Position numbers and translations under genes: made by a program. A stretch of DNA of 34,397 bases from an uncultured Rikenella sp. (GTDB lineage: Bacteria; Bacteroidota; Bacteroidia; Bacteroidales; Rikenellaceae), in the NCBI GenBank assembly GCA_947627885.1, contig CANQXP010000017.1:1-34397 (forward strand), read 5' to 3'. Each line of letters starts with the position of its first letter. Position 1 is the stretch's first letter. Below, one piece after another: positions 8,510 to 16,931 of this stretch. The notes beneath the pieces were generated by a model. The model was not told the DNA's origin and did not search any database. It worked only from the letters and a program-made list of their open reading frames with translations.

Positions 8510-9412
8510 ATGAAAGAGAACGAAGAAGACATACTCCGGAAAGTCCGCAAGATCGAGATCAAGACCCGCGGCCTCTCCAACGACATCTTCGCCGGGAAAT
8601 ACCACTCGGCCTTCAAAGGGCGCGGTATGGCCTTCAGCGAAGTGCGCGACTACCGCATCGGCGACGACATCCGCGACATCGACTGGAACGTCACCGCCCG
8701 GAACCGCAAGCCCTATATCAAAGTGTACGAAGAAGAGCGCGAGCTGACCATGATGCTCCTGGTCGACGTCAGCGCGTCGAGAATGTTCGGCACGCAGGGC
8801 CAGCTCAAGAAAAACCTCATTACGGAAATTGCGGCGGTGCTGGCCTTTTCCGCCACGCAGAACAACGACAAGATCGGTTGCATCTTCTTTTCCGACCGCA
8901 TCGAGAAATACATCCCCCCGAAAAAAGGGCGCCAGCACGTGTTGCGCATTATCAGCGACCTCGTCGATTTCGAGCCCGAAGGCAAAGGGACCGACATCAA
9001 CGGCGCGTTGCGGTTCTTTACCAACGTGATGAAAAAGCGGTGCACCGCTTTTTTGCTCACCGACTTTATGGATCTTTCCCAAGAGGCTTCCGACCAGACT
9101 GTGGCGGTGAATTTCGAGGAGGGCTTGAAGATCGCCTCGTCGCGGCACGACGTGGTGGGACTGCGGATATACGACGTGCGGGAGACCGCCCTGCCCGACG
9201 TGGGCATCATCGAAGTGCAGGACGCGGAGACGGGGCGGAAAGTGTGGGTGGACAGCGCCTCGAAGAAGACACGGGACAGCTATGCCCGGTACTGGGAAAC
9301 CGCTTCCGCCGCCATAGCGCACGCCCTGACCAAGTGCCGCATCGACAGCGTCAATGTCGCCACCGGGGAGGATTATGTGGCCGCCCTGTTGCGGCTCTTC
9401 AAGATGCGGTGA
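8510..9412 (+). CDS. DUF58 domain protein (VWA-like partner of MoxR)
   Basis: A 300-residue soluble protein without signal peptide. The DUF58 signature starts at FAGKYHSAFKGRGMAFSEVRDYRIGDDIRDIDWNV (residues about 26-60) and includes the usual D-x-R-D-I-D-W-N core. A VWA-like Rossmann region follows, with LLVDVSASRMFG (a DxSxS MIDAS-like motif near 85-91) and FLLTDFMD. It has the same role as the BF/FN 'DUF58' genes that sit second in aerotolerance operons. It probably binds MoxR and couples ATP hydrolysis to the membrane Bat proteins; that role is inferred from family and context. Translation begins at the ATG directly after GTAAACC, with no strong Shine-Dalgarno sequence, as is usual in this phylum. 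Confidence 0.94.
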   Translation: MKENEEDILRKVRKIEIKTRGLSNDIFAGKYHSAFKGRGMAFSEVRDYRIGDDIRDIDWNVTARNRKPYIKVYEEERELTMMLLVDVSASRMFGTQGQLKKNLITEIAAVLAFSATQNNDKIGCIFFSDRIEKYIPPKKGRQHVLRIISDLVDFEPEGKGTDINGALRFFTNVMKKRCTAFLLTDFMDLSQEASDQTVAVNFEEGLKIASSRHDVVGLRIYDVRETALPDVGIIEVQDAETGRKVWVDSASKKTRDSYARYWETASAAIAHALTKCRIDSVNVATGEDYVAALLRLFKMR

Positions 9413-9748
9413 TGCGGATGTACTACCCTGGGTTTCTGTGATAACGGTGAGCCGCGCCCAAGCCGCCTGGGGTAGTTACAGCCTCATCGGAGTGCCCGCA
9501 GGCACCGCGACTCAAGCTAAACGAAAGCTCGGTTCCCGCGTCAGCGGCCGGCCCGGAGCCACCCTGGGCGTAGGGCCGCAATAAATTGCAGACCCTGCGC
9601 TGGCTCCGGCCAAAAAGGATAAGGCTTTCCTTCGATGCCCGCAGGAGCGACCGCCCGGTGGCACTGCCGACGCAGGGATATGTCGATGGATAAAAAGAGG
9701 CAGACACAGGTCTTGATACATAAAAACATTTAGCATCTCAGCGAACGA
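9413..9748. repeat. Mosaic repeat block between the DUF58 gene and the next bat gene
   Basis: 336 bp. It contains GGGTAGTTACAGCC followed by TCATCGGAGTGCCCGCAGGC (about 9472-9505), GCGTCAGCGG with CCGGCCCGGAGCC at about 9538-9559, and a long imperfect GGCCCGGAGCC...GGCTCCGGCC bracket enclosing about 45 nt. The last 80 bp before 9749 are AT-richer and not repeat-like, probably native leader sequence. Confidence 0.8.
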
Positions 9749-10831
9749 ATGAGACGATTCAGGATATTTTACCAACTTCTGGTGGCCGGCGCCCTCAGCT
9801 TCGGTCTATCCGCCGCCGCTTACGGGCAGGGCGCCCCGCGGCCGCCCGAAGTGCACACCCGCTTCACGCCCGACACCATCATGATCGGCGACCAGTTCTA
9901 CCTGCACCTCGACATCGACAAAGACGTCGCCCAGGAGATCCAGCTGCCCCAGTTCGAGAAAAACCGGCTCACCCCCCAGATCGAAGTGCTCGGCATCGAC
10001 CGCGTGGACACCCTCGGCCAGAACGGGCGGCGGCTCCAGGTGCGCGTCACCTACCGCCTGACCAGCTTCGACGAAGGGACCCATACCTTAGGCGGGTTCC
10101 CCGTCGTGTGGTCATCGTCGCCCGGCCAGGCGCGGGACGGGAAAGCCGATACCGTGCTCGCCCCGGAACAGATGCGGCTCACCGTCGGCACCTTCGAGAT
10201 CGACACCGCCAAACAGCAGATATTCGACATCAAACGGCCGCTCAACACCCCGCTCGTCTTCGCCGAAATCCGCGACTACGTATACTGGGGCGTCGGGATC
10301 GCCCTGGCCTTGGCCGTTATCATCTACCTGCTTATCAAATACATCCGCCGCCGGCAGGGCCGCACAGGGCCCAAGCGCTTCGTGCCGCCCCATATCGTGG
10401 CGATCCGCGCGCTCGAAAAGCTCCACAGCCGCAAACTGTGGCAGAACGGCAAGCACAAAGAGTACTACTCGCAGCTGGCCGACATCGTGCGCATCTACAT
10501 CGAGCGGCGGTACGGCATCGGGGCCATGGAGATGACCTCCGACCAGATCCTCGACGCCGTGCGGAACGTCAACGACGAGCGGCTCAGGGAGAAACTGCGC
10601 GAGCTGTTCGGTTTGGCCGACCTGGTGAAATTCGCCAAGATGGCCCCCTCGCCCGACGACAACGAACAAGCCTACTTCGACGCCTATTTCTACGTCGAGG
10701 AGACCAAAGAGCTGCCCGAACCCGGGCAAGGGCCCGCAGCGCCCGGCGCCACCGTCACCGACACCGCCGGGATGCCCGACGACGACCCGGAACCCGTTCC
10801 CGAAACCGAACCAGAGGAGGAGAACCGATGA
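9749..10831 (+). CDS. Exported membrane protein of the aerotolerance operon (between DUF58 and batC)
   Basis: A 360-residue protein. A signal peptide (residues 1-28, ending AAYGQG) leads a periplasmic beta-rich domain (about 30-165; RFTPDTIMIGDQFYLHLDIDKDV) that resembles a BatD-type Ig-like unit. One transmembrane helix follows at about 177-197 (YVYWGVGIALALAVIIYLLIKY). A basic cytoplasmic domain (200-310) carries REL-rich helices (LHSRKLWQNGKHKEYYSQLADIVRIYIERRYG), similar to the C-terminal part of DUF4381-like proteins. The tail is Pro/Glu-rich. Genes of this kind occupy the same place in Bacteroidetes bat operons, but I know no assigned biochemical role. Its TGA overlaps the next start (ATGA), so it is translationally coupled to batC. 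Confidence 0.9.
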   Translation: MRRFRIFYQLLVAGALSFGLSAAAYGQGAPRPPEVHTRFTPDTIMIGDQFYLHLDIDKDVAQEIQLPQFEKNRLTPQIEVLGIDRVDTLGQNGRRLQVRVTYRLTSFDEGTHTLGGFPVVWSSSPGQARDGKADTVLAPEQMRLTVGTFEIDTAKQQIFDIKRPLNTPLVFAEIRDYVYWGVGIALALAVIIYLLIKYIRRRQGRTGPKRFVPPHIVAIRALEKLHSRKLWQNGKHKEYYSQLADIVRIYIERRYGIGAMEMTSDQILDAVRNVNDERLREKLRELFGLADLVKFAKMAPSPDDNEQAYFDAYFYVEETKELPEPGQGPAAPGATVTDTAGMPDDDPEPVPETEPEEENR

Positions 10832-11613
10832 TGCGGAGATTATTGCTGATCAACACCCTGTTGCTCGTGCCGGTCGCGGTATGGGGGCAGAAAGAGCGCG
10901 CCGACATCCGGCAGGGCAACCGTGCCTATTACGAAGGCAAGTACCCGGAAGCCGAGGTGGGTTACAAGCGCGCCATCGAGAAAAACATCAACTCCTACGA
11001 GGCCAACTTCAACCTCGCCGGAGCCTTGTATAAGCAGGGGCGGTACGACGATGCCGCCGCGACCTACGGCAAGCTGGCGCAGGACGGCACCGATGCGCAG
11101 CGGCAGGCGGCGACCTACTATAACATGGGGAATACTTATGTGAAGCAGCGCAAGCTCGACGAGGCGATCGAGGCCTACAAGAACGCCCTGCGGCTGGTGC
11201 CGGAGGACAAGGAGGCCAAGTTCAACCTCGCCTATGCCAAGAAGCTGAAGCAGGAAGAGGAGAAGAAGAACAAAGACAATCAGGACAACCAGAACCAAAA
11301 CCAAGACCAGAATGGCGGCGGTGGCGGCGGTCAGGACAACAACAACGACCAAAACAAGAATAACGATCCGAACCGGGACAAGGATAAGAACCAAAACCCT
11401 GACCAGAACAAAGGGGACGGCGATCCGGACAAGAACCGGGATCGGAATAAGGATAACCAAAGCGGGCAGCAGCCCCGGCAGCAGCCGTCGGCTTCGCGCG
11501 ACGAGTCCGAGCGGCTGCTCCGGGCGATACAGGCCAGCGAGGACAACACCAAGAAGAAGGTGGATGCCGAGAAAGCCGCGGCGGCGGGCGTGCGCGGCGG
11601 GAAACAGTGGTGA
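10828..11613 (+). CDS. batC: BatC: TPR-repeat protein
   Basis: A 261-residue protein. The start at 10828 overlaps the upstream stop by 4 nt (ATGA); a second ATG follows directly. The signal peptide is short (RRLLLINTLLLVPVAVWGQ). TPR units cover about residues 25-135 (GNRAYYEGKYPEAEVGYKRA, FNLAGALYKQGRYDDAAATY, YNMGNTYVKQRKLDEAIEAY). A low-complexity Asn/Gln/Asp/Lys-rich tail follows (about 140-225), including a run of six Gly, then a short charged end. The TPR part is expected to scaffold Bat proteins in the periplasm. Low-complexity tails of this type are common in BatC homologues. About 800 bp of repeats separate it from batA. Confidence 0.93.
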   Translation: MMRRLLLINTLLLVPVAVWGQKERADIRQGNRAYYEGKYPEAEVGYKRAIEKNINSYEANFNLAGALYKQGRYDDAAATYGKLAQDGTDAQRQAATYYNMGNTYVKQRKLDEAIEAYKNALRLVPEDKEAKFNLAYAKKLKQEEEKKNKDNQDNQNQNQDQNGGGGGGQDNNNDQNKNNDPNRDKDKNQNPDQNKGDGDPDKNRDRNKDNQSGQQPRQQPSASRDESERLLRAIQASEDNTKKKVDAEKAAAAGVRGGKQW

Positions 11614-11729
11614 TGGCTTTAGCTGGTCGCCGAAAGCTACAAAATCTCCGCGTCAGCGGCGGGCCTCGGCGCCGGGCAGCTGCGCTGCCGGGGGGCGGCG
11701 CGAGGCCGAACCCGGCAAGAGCCGGTAGC

Positions 11730-11806
11730 GCGACTCGTCCGGGTCGCCGGGCCCGCCGCCAAGCCGCTTTGCGGCTTCGCCCGGTGGCGGCGGCCCGAAT
11801 AGGGTA
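11730..11806 (+). repeat. 77-bp repeat module, copy 2 of 3
   Basis: Same module as 3672-3748 and 24087-24163, with one visible substitution (GTGGCGG for GAGGCGG in the outer stem). It is followed immediately by GTTACAGC. Confidence 0.9.
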
Positions 11807-12386
11807 GTTACAGCTCTTTCGCAGCGTCCCCGGCGCCACAGGCCGAACCGGAGAGAGCGAATAGCTGAAGTTCCCGCGTGAGCGGTCGGCCCGCAGCCCC
11901 CGGCAGCGGAGGGCCGAACCGACGCTGCCGGTGAGTGCCGTCAGGCTGGCCTGGATGGCCGAACGGAAAGGAGGAAAACAAGCGTTGCGCAGTTAAAACT
12001 CGCGAAGCTCGTTTTCGCCTCCGCAGGCTGCGACACGGACGACACGGACGAATAGTCGAAGCTCCGGGCCATCGAGCGATATGTTTTAGGGTTGAACGCC
12101 CGGAAGGTGCCCCCTGTCAGCCGCGGTAGCGGATGATTGCGGGCCTATCGAGGGGGAGACGTTCGGCCCGCTCGACCCGAAGGTCGCAAACAAATGAAAA
12201 AAATCCAGGCGTCAGCAACGAACCACGCCGAAGGGAACCGGGACACCCGAAGAAGGAAGAGCGAAAGGCCGTTTTCCCGTACCGGCGCCCCGAAAATGGA
12301 TAGTTACAGCCAGCAAGACAGCCCCGGCCGAGCCACCGGCTGCCCCGGCATAAGGCGCAGGGCAAAAGAAAATGTCCTATACCAGA

Positions 12387-12402
12387 CAGATAGATAGATA
12401 GA
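12387..12402 (+). repeat. Short tandem repeat (GATA)n upstream of batA
   Basis: Three to four AGAT units end about 15 nt before the batA ATG at 12417, in the ribosome-loading region. Slippage could change leader length. Confidence 0.6.
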
Positions 12403-12416
12403 AATAACAGACCTAC

Positions 12417-13415
12417 ATGTTCGATATAGTAAGATTCGAGAATCCCCGCATCCTGTGGCTGCTGCTCGTTTTGGCGCCCATGGTCGCCTATTACGTTTAC
12501 CGCACCGTGCAGGGGCGCGCCGCCATACAGCTATCCGCCACCGGCGGCGTGCAGCGGTTGAGGCGCACCTACCGCTACTGGCTGCGGCACGCCCCCTTCG
12601 TGCTGCGGTGCCTGGTCGTGGCCCTGGTCATTTTCGCCATGGCCCGGCCGCAAAGCTCCGAAGACCGGAGCAACGTCAATGCCGAAGGGATCGACATCGT
12701 GATGGCCCTCGACATCTCCGGCTCCATGCTCGCCCGCGACTTCACCCCCGACCGGCTCACCGCCGCCAAAGACATCGGGTCGAAATTCATTATCGGGCGG
12801 CCCACCGACCGGATCGGGCTGGTGGTGTTCGCCGGCGAAGCGTTCACGCAGTCGCCCATTACCACCGACCACGTGTCGCTCGTAAATCTGATGAACCAGA
12901 TCGAGAGCGGCATGATCGCCGACGGCACCGCCATCGGCAACGGACTGGCCACCGCCGTGAACCGGCTCAAAGAGAGCGATTCGCCCAGCAAAGTCATCAT
13001 CCTGCTGACCGACGGGGTCAACAACAGCGGGCAGATCGACCCCCTGACCGCCGCCCAGATCGCCGCCGATTACGGCATCCGCGTCTATACCATCGGGGTG
13101 GGAACCGAAGGCGTTGCGCCGATGCCCGCCCTGAATGCGTGGGGAGGGGTGAGCTTCGTGCAGTCCAAAGTCGAGATCGACGAGAAGATGCTCGGCCAGA
13201 TCGCCGACAAGACCGGGGGCCGCTATTTCCGGGCCACTGACAACACCAAGCTGGCCGAGATCTACGCCGAGATCAACCAGCTGGAGAAGGCCAAAGTCGA
13301 GGTCGAGAACTTCGTGAAATATTCCGAGGTTTACCACCTGTGGCTGCTGTTGGCCGTGGGGCTGCTTTTCGTTGAAATACTATGCCGCTACCTGTTTTTG
13401 CGGCAGATACCGTAG
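12417..13415 (+). CDS. batA: BatA: membrane VWA-domain protein
   Basis: A 332-residue protein. A first membrane helix lies at about residues 10-28 (ILWLLLVLAPMVAYYVYR), a second at about 60-76 (FVLRCLVVALVIFAMA), and a C-terminal one at about 306-327 (LWLLLAVGLLFVEILC). Between them is a VWA domain with an intact MIDAS motif D-I-S-G-S (Asp99, Ser101, Ser103), a downstream Thr in SPITTDHVS and ILLTDGVNN. This is the BatA layout: short N-terminal hairpin, periplasmic or membrane-proximal VWA, C-terminal anchor. BatA/BatB were linked to oxygen tolerance in Bacteroides fragilis. The 387-bp gap to batB is almost wholly an inverted-repeat-bounded element. Confidence 0.95.
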   Translation: MFDIVRFENPRILWLLLVLAPMVAYYVYRTVQGRAAIQLSATGGVQRLRRTYRYWLRHAPFVLRCLVVALVIFAMARPQSSEDRSNVNAEGIDIVMALDISGSMLARDFTPDRLTAAKDIGSKFIIGRPTDRIGLVVFAGEAFTQSPITTDHVSLVNLMNQIESGMIADGTAIGNGLATAVNRLKESDSPSKVIILLTDGVNNSGQIDPLTAAQIAADYGIRVYTIGVGTEGVAPMPALNAWGGVSFVQSKVEIDEKMLGQIADKTGGRYFRATDNTKLAEIYAEINQLEKAKVEVENFVKYSEVYHLWLLLAVGLLFVEILCRYLFLRQIP

Positions 13416-13423
13416 TGAAATAA

Positions 13424-13783
13424 CCGTTCGTTTAAAAAGCAGGCTGGCTAAACTGCCGCGTCAGCGGTACCGGAGTTGCCGAGGGCACCGTAAAAATTAT
13501 ATAGCCCGGCCGGAGCCAGCGGGAGGGAGGTGCTGCGGGCACATCGTCAGGGCTGTAACCACCCTAATTAACAGCCGCAGGCTTCAGCCCGGAAATAATT
13601 AAAGCCCCACCAGCGGGCGTGGCGATTCGACTATTCGTACGTGTCGTCCCGGCCCGAAGCCTGCGGAGGGTGCCGCGGGCACTCCGTCAGGACTGTAACT
13701 ACCTCATTTCAGCCCTCCGCTGCCGGAGGCTTCGGGCTGACCGCTACGCGGCAGTTTAGCCAACCTGCTTTTTAAACGAACCG
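13424..13783. mobile_element. MITE-like element with ~44-bp terminal inverted repeats between batA and batB
   Basis: The left end (13424-13468) and right end (13740-13783) are near-perfect inverse copies, differing at about three positions; each contains GTTCGTTTAAAAAGCAGG and GGCTAAACTGCCGCGT. ATAA flanks both sides (13420-13423 and 13784-13787), consistent with a 4-bp target duplication. The interior has no gene. It contains the same modules as the other gaps: inverted GGCTGTAAC at about 13554, ACTGTAACTACC at about 13689, and CGATTCGACTATTCG at 13624. GCGTCAGCGG lies inside the left terminal repeat. The mechanism of movement is unknown and no transposase is nearby. Confidence 0.75.
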
Positions 13784-13802
13784 ATAAACAAGTTAAGAGA
13801 AT

Positions 13803-14819
13803 ATGTTCAGATTCGCACAACCCCAATACCTGTGGCTGCTGCTTTTGGTGCCTCTGGCCGTCGTCGTCTATATCCTCTACCGCCGCGCGCAGAAACGGCG
13901 GCTCGAACGGTTCGGCGACATGGACGTCATCCGCGGGTTAATGCCCGAGGCATCGCCCAAACGCGTGCGGAACAAATTCATTCTGACCGCTATTGCGCTG
14001 ATCCTTATGGTCTTGGCCTTGGGCCAGCCCCAATTCGGCGCCAAACTCCACGAAGTGACCCGCAAAGGCGTCGAGATCATGCTCGCCGTCGACGTATCCA
14101 ATAGCATGCTCGCCGAAGACTTCGCCCCCAACCGGCTCGAACGGACCAAAAACGCCGTGGGGCGGCTCATCGAACAGCTCGACAAAGACCGCGTCGGGAT
14201 GGTCGTCTTCGCCGGCGACGCCTACATACAGCTTCCCATCACCTCCGACTATATCTCCGCCAAGAGCTTCGTGAGCGGCCTGAACCCCAATATGGTGCCC
14301 GTCCAGGGCACCTCGATCGCCCGCGCCATTGAAGTGGCCACCCGGTCGTTCTCCGACCAGAGCCACCAGAGCCGCGCCATCATCCTGGTGACCGACGGCG
14401 AGAGCCATGACGACGACCCCATCGCCGCCGCCCAGGCCGCCCGCGAGGCCGGCGTGGTGATCTACACCGTCGGCATCGGCACCCCCCAGGGCGCCCCCAT
14501 CAGCATCGGCGGCGAGCCCATCAAAGACGAAGACGGCCAGATGGTCGTCTCCAAGCTCGACGAGCAGACCCTCCAGCAGATCGCCGTGCTGACCGGCGGC
14601 AGCTACGTGCGCGCCACCGACCGCAGCATCGGCCTTGACGAGATCCTGCGCCAGATCGGCCGGATGGAGAAAAAAGAGTTCTCCTCCATGGCCTTCGCCG
14701 AATACAACGACCAGTTCCATTACCTGCTGGCTGCCGCGCTGGCGGTATTATTGGCCGAATTTTTGATGCTCGACCGCAAGAACAGGATACTGTCCCGCAT
14801 CTCGGTCTTCAAATCCTGA
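13803..14819 (+). CDS. batB: BatB: membrane VWA-domain protein
   Basis: A 338-residue protein and a paralogue of BatA. The N-terminal helix is YLWLLLLVPLAVVVYILY (about residues 8-26), followed by a basic stretch and a second helix at about 60-76 (FILTAIALILMVLALG). The VWA domain has an intact MIDAS D-V-S-N-S (Asp97, Ser99, Ser101), SYISAKSF-type spacing, and IILVTDGESHDDD. The C-terminal helix is YLLAAALAVLLAEFLML (about 306-322). It probably pairs with BatA and docks MoxR-remodelled partners at the inner membrane. It begins 20 nt after the right end of the inverted-repeat element, so that element contributes most of its upstream DNA. Confidence 0.95.
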   Translation: MFRFAQPQYLWLLLLVPLAVVVYILYRRAQKRRLERFGDMDVIRGLMPEASPKRVRNKFILTAIALILMVLALGQPQFGAKLHEVTRKGVEIMLAVDVSNSMLAEDFAPNRLERTKNAVGRLIEQLDKDRVGMVVFAGDAYIQLPITSDYISAKSFVSGLNPNMVPVQGTSIARAIEVATRSFSDQSHQSRAIILVTDGESHDDDPIAAAQAAREAGVVIYTVGIGTPQGAPISIGGEPIKDEDGQMVVSKLDEQTLQQIAVLTGGSYVRATDRSIGLDEILRQIGRMEKKEFSSMAFAEYNDQFHYLLAAALAVLLAEFLMLDRKNRILSRISVFKS

Positions 14820-15026
14820 TAACTTTGCAGGGCGTAAGCCCTGATACCGTAAGGAATGACAAGCCTCCGCGCCAGCGGTCAGGCCGGAGCCACCCCCCGC
14901 GCAGGCCTGCAACCCTCGATAAACTCGGATGCGGCCTCCGCTGGCTCCGACCCGAATCTGACAGCCCGGAAACTTTGCCAAGGCTCAGACATAAATACCC
15001 GCAAAAGCCTAACTTTGCAACCCGAT
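14820..15026. repeat. batB-batD spacer with repeat modules and two promoter-like boxes
   Basis: 207 bp. GCGCCAGCGG followed by TCAGGCCGGAGCC (about 14870-14892) starts a bracket closing at GCGGCCTCCGCTGGCTCCGA (about 14930-14949). The inner CAACCCTCGATAAACTCGGA resembles 28430-28447. The octamer TAACTTTG occurs at 14820-14827, overlapping the batB stop, and at 15010-15017. Confidence 0.7.
15010..15017 (+). promoter_or_regulatory. Possible internal -7 promoter box before batD (TAACTTTG)
   Basis: It matches TAnnTTTG. Transcription from it would start about 7 nt downstream, almost at the batD start codon, giving a leaderless or very short-leader mRNA. No -33 box is seen at the normal distance, so confidence is low. 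Confidence 0.35.
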
Positions 15027-16931
15027 ATGACCATGCAGAAGTTTACCACCACACCCCATAGCGGCCCCCGTTCGCGGTGGCTGTCCCTGCTATTGGCATT
15101 GCCCCTGCTGCTCGCCCTGCACCCCGCAGCCGCGCAGAGCGTGCAGTTCGAAGTGCAGGCCCCCCTGACCGTCGGGCAAGGCCAGCAGTTCCGCATCGAA
15201 TACGTCGCCTCCTCCACCGGCGACATCAGCGCCGGGCAGTTCACCCCTCCCGCCATGCCCGCCGGACTGACCGTGCTCTCCGGGCCCGTGAAAGCCGTCG
15301 GCGTGTTTATGAGCAACCTGAACGGCGTGACCGAAAACCGCAACACCAACACCTTCACCTACTGGATGCGGGCTGACCAGACCGGGAAAATGACCATCCC
15401 TGCCGCCACATTCAGCGTCGGCGGCAAGAGCTATACCACTAAAGCCACCGTCATCGAATGTGTCGACGGCGGAGCGCAGAGCCGTCAGCCGCAGTCCGGC
15501 GGCGGTCGTCAGCAGCAACAGCTCGTCGAGCCCGTCGGGAAGAGCTCTGTCGCCCCGGACGACATCCTGCTGCGTATCGAGGTGGGCAAGACCGACGTTT
15601 ACAAAGGCGAACCCATTGTGGCCAGCCTCAAGATATACACCCAGGTCAACATCGCCGGGTTCGAGAACATCAAATACCCCGCCCTGAACGGCTTTTGGGC
15701 ACAGGAGATGGACGTCACCGGACAGGGCGACACCCGCGCCACCGTGGGCGGCAAAGTTTACCACACCCAGATCCTGCGGCAGTGGCTGCTCTATCCCCAG
15801 CGTAGCGGCACCATCGAGATCGAGCAGGCCCAGTTCACCGCCATCGCCCAGCTCGTGACCCAGATGCCCGCCACTGGGTCGCCCTACGACCTGTTCTACG
15901 GCGGCGCGCCCCAGATCCGGAACGTGTCCGTCAAACTGGCCTCGCCCGTAGTCCGGATACGCGTCAAGGAGCTTCCGCAGCCCCAGCCCGCCGACTTTTC
16001 CGGCGCCGTGGGTCAGTTCGAGCTTACCGGCGTGGTCTCCGGCGACCGCTTTCCCGCTAACAGCGCCGGCTCCATCACCCTCCGGCTCAGCGGCACCGGG
16101 AACTTCCCCCTTATCGAAGCCCCGCGCATCACCCTGCCCGCTGCCTTCGAGCAGTTCGACATGAAGACCAGCGAGCGGCTCACCAACACCGCCGGCGGCA
16201 CCACCGGCGAGAAAACCTACGAATTTCCTTTTATCGCCCGCGCCGAAGGGAGCTACACCATTCCCGGCGTGCGGTTCTCCTACTTCGACCCCTCCTCCGG
16301 CCGGTACAACACCCTTTCGACCCCCGACTTCCCGGTCGAGATTCTGCGCGACGAGGGCGGCGGGGCGGCCGGGCTGGGCATGGTCTCCGGCGTGACCAAG
16401 GAGGACCTCAAGATGCTCGGCTCCGACATCCGGTTCATCCGCATGGGCGACCCAGGGCTGGTGCGGCAGGGCAGGGCGTTCCTCTGGTCGTGGACGTGGT
16501 TCGCCGCCGTGACCGTGATGGCGGCGGCCTTCGCTGCCCTCTTGTTCTACTTGCAGAAAAGCATCCGCGAGCGCGCCGACATCGTGCGCGTCAAGACCAA
16601 GAAAGCCAATAAGGTGGCCTTGCGGCGTTTGAAGCGCGCCAAGACCTACATGGCCGCCGGCAAGGAAGGGCCGTTTTTCGAGGAGATGCTGCGCGCCCTG
16701 TGGGGCTACATGGGCGACAAGCTGGCCATCGACGTGGCCAACCTGACCAAAGAGCGCGTGCAGCACGTGCTCGTCGTGGAGCGCGGCGTATCCGAAGAGC
16801 AGGCCAAAGAGTTCCTGAACCTTATTTCCGAGTGCGAGTTCGCCCAGTATTCGCCCGCCGCTGGTGTGCCGATGGACAAAGCCTACAACGCCGCCCTCGA
16901 CCTGATCGGCCGTTTCGAGAACAAGATATGA
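15027..16931 (+). CDS. batD: BatD: oxygen-tolerance ectodomain protein
   Basis: A 634-residue protein. I start at ATG 15027 (15033 is equally possible), because the signal peptide follows directly (SRWLSLLLALPLLLALHPAAAQ). A longer open frame to 14856 would run through repeat DNA. The mature protein has several BatD-type beta domains (QSVQFEVQAPLTVGQGQQF; a second at about 180-330; a third after GAVGQFELTGVVSGDRF). One transmembrane helix lies at about 488-510 (WTWFAAVTVMAAAFAALLFY). A cytoplasmic helical domain follows, with RALWGYMGDKLAIDVANLTKERVQ. It matches the PF13584 (BatD) family. It is the large periplasmic component of the Bat complex. Its TGA overlaps an ATG at 16928. Confidence 0.94.
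   Translation: MTMQKFTTTPHSGPRSRWLSLLLALPLLLALHPAAAQSVQFEVQAPLTVGQGQQFRIEYVASSTGDISAGQFTPPAMPAGLTVLSGPVKAVGVFMSNLNGVTENRNTNTFTYWMRADQTGKMTIPAATFSVGGKSYTTKATVIECVDGGAQSRQPQSGGGRQQQQLVEPVGKSSVAPDDILLRIEVGKTDVYKGEPIVASLKIYTQVNIAGFENIKYPALNGFWAQEMDVTGQGDTRATVGGKVYHTQILRQWLLYPQRSGTIEIEQAQFTAIAQLVTQMPATGSPYDLFYGGAPQIRNVSVKLASPVVRIRVKELPQPQPADFSGAVGQFELTGVVSGDRFPANSAGSITLRLSGTGNFPLIEAPRITLPAAFEQFDMKTSERLTNTAGGTTGEKTYEFPFIARAEGSYTIPGVRFSYFDPSSGRYNTLSTPDFPVEILRDEGGGAAGLGMVSGVTKEDLKMLGSDIRFIRMGDPGLVRQGRAFLWSWTWFAAVTVMAAAFAALLFYLQKSIRERADIVRVKTKKANKVALRRLKRAKTYMAAGKEGPFFEEMLRALWGYMGDKLAIDVANLTKERVQHVLVVERGVSEEQAKEFLNLISECEFAQYSPAAGVPMDKAYNAALDLIGRFENKI

Larger units (their letters stand above)
11614..12416. 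repeat. Mosaic repeat block between batC and batA
   Basis: 803 bp in the middle of the operon with no credible gene. It contains GCGTCAGCGG at about 11651, the 77-bp module (11730-11806) running directly into GGTAGTTACAGC, and GAGCGAATAGCTG at about 11847. A GCGTGAGCGG/TCGGCCCGCAGCC bracket lies at about 11875-11918, the CGAATAGTCGAAGCTCCG module at 12012-12067, and a TAGTTACAGCCAGCAAGACAG variant at about 12300. The last 60 bp are non-repeat leader with a GATA tandem tract. Confidence 0.85.

Noticed and set aside
12137-12397. Small open frame (86 codons) before batA
   Set aside because: It runs across repeat modules, lacks a promoter or ribosome site, and has a composition like the other repeat translations.
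14820-14827. TAACTTTG overlapping the batB stop as a second batD promoter
   Set aside because: It would give a 200-nt leader through repeat hairpins, and no -33 element is visible. A chance match is likely, since AACTTTGC occurs three times in this spacer.
14856-15026. N-terminal extension of batD to 14856
   Set aside because: The extension is repeat DNA and would put the clear signal peptide about 57 residues inside the protein.
15090-16766. A 558-residue open frame antisense to batD, and similar long antisense frames at 474-1283, 1250-2245, 2499-3467, 3904-4767 and 29152-30429
   Set aside because: All lie opposite well-supported genes in high-GC DNA, where stop codons are rare on the other strand.
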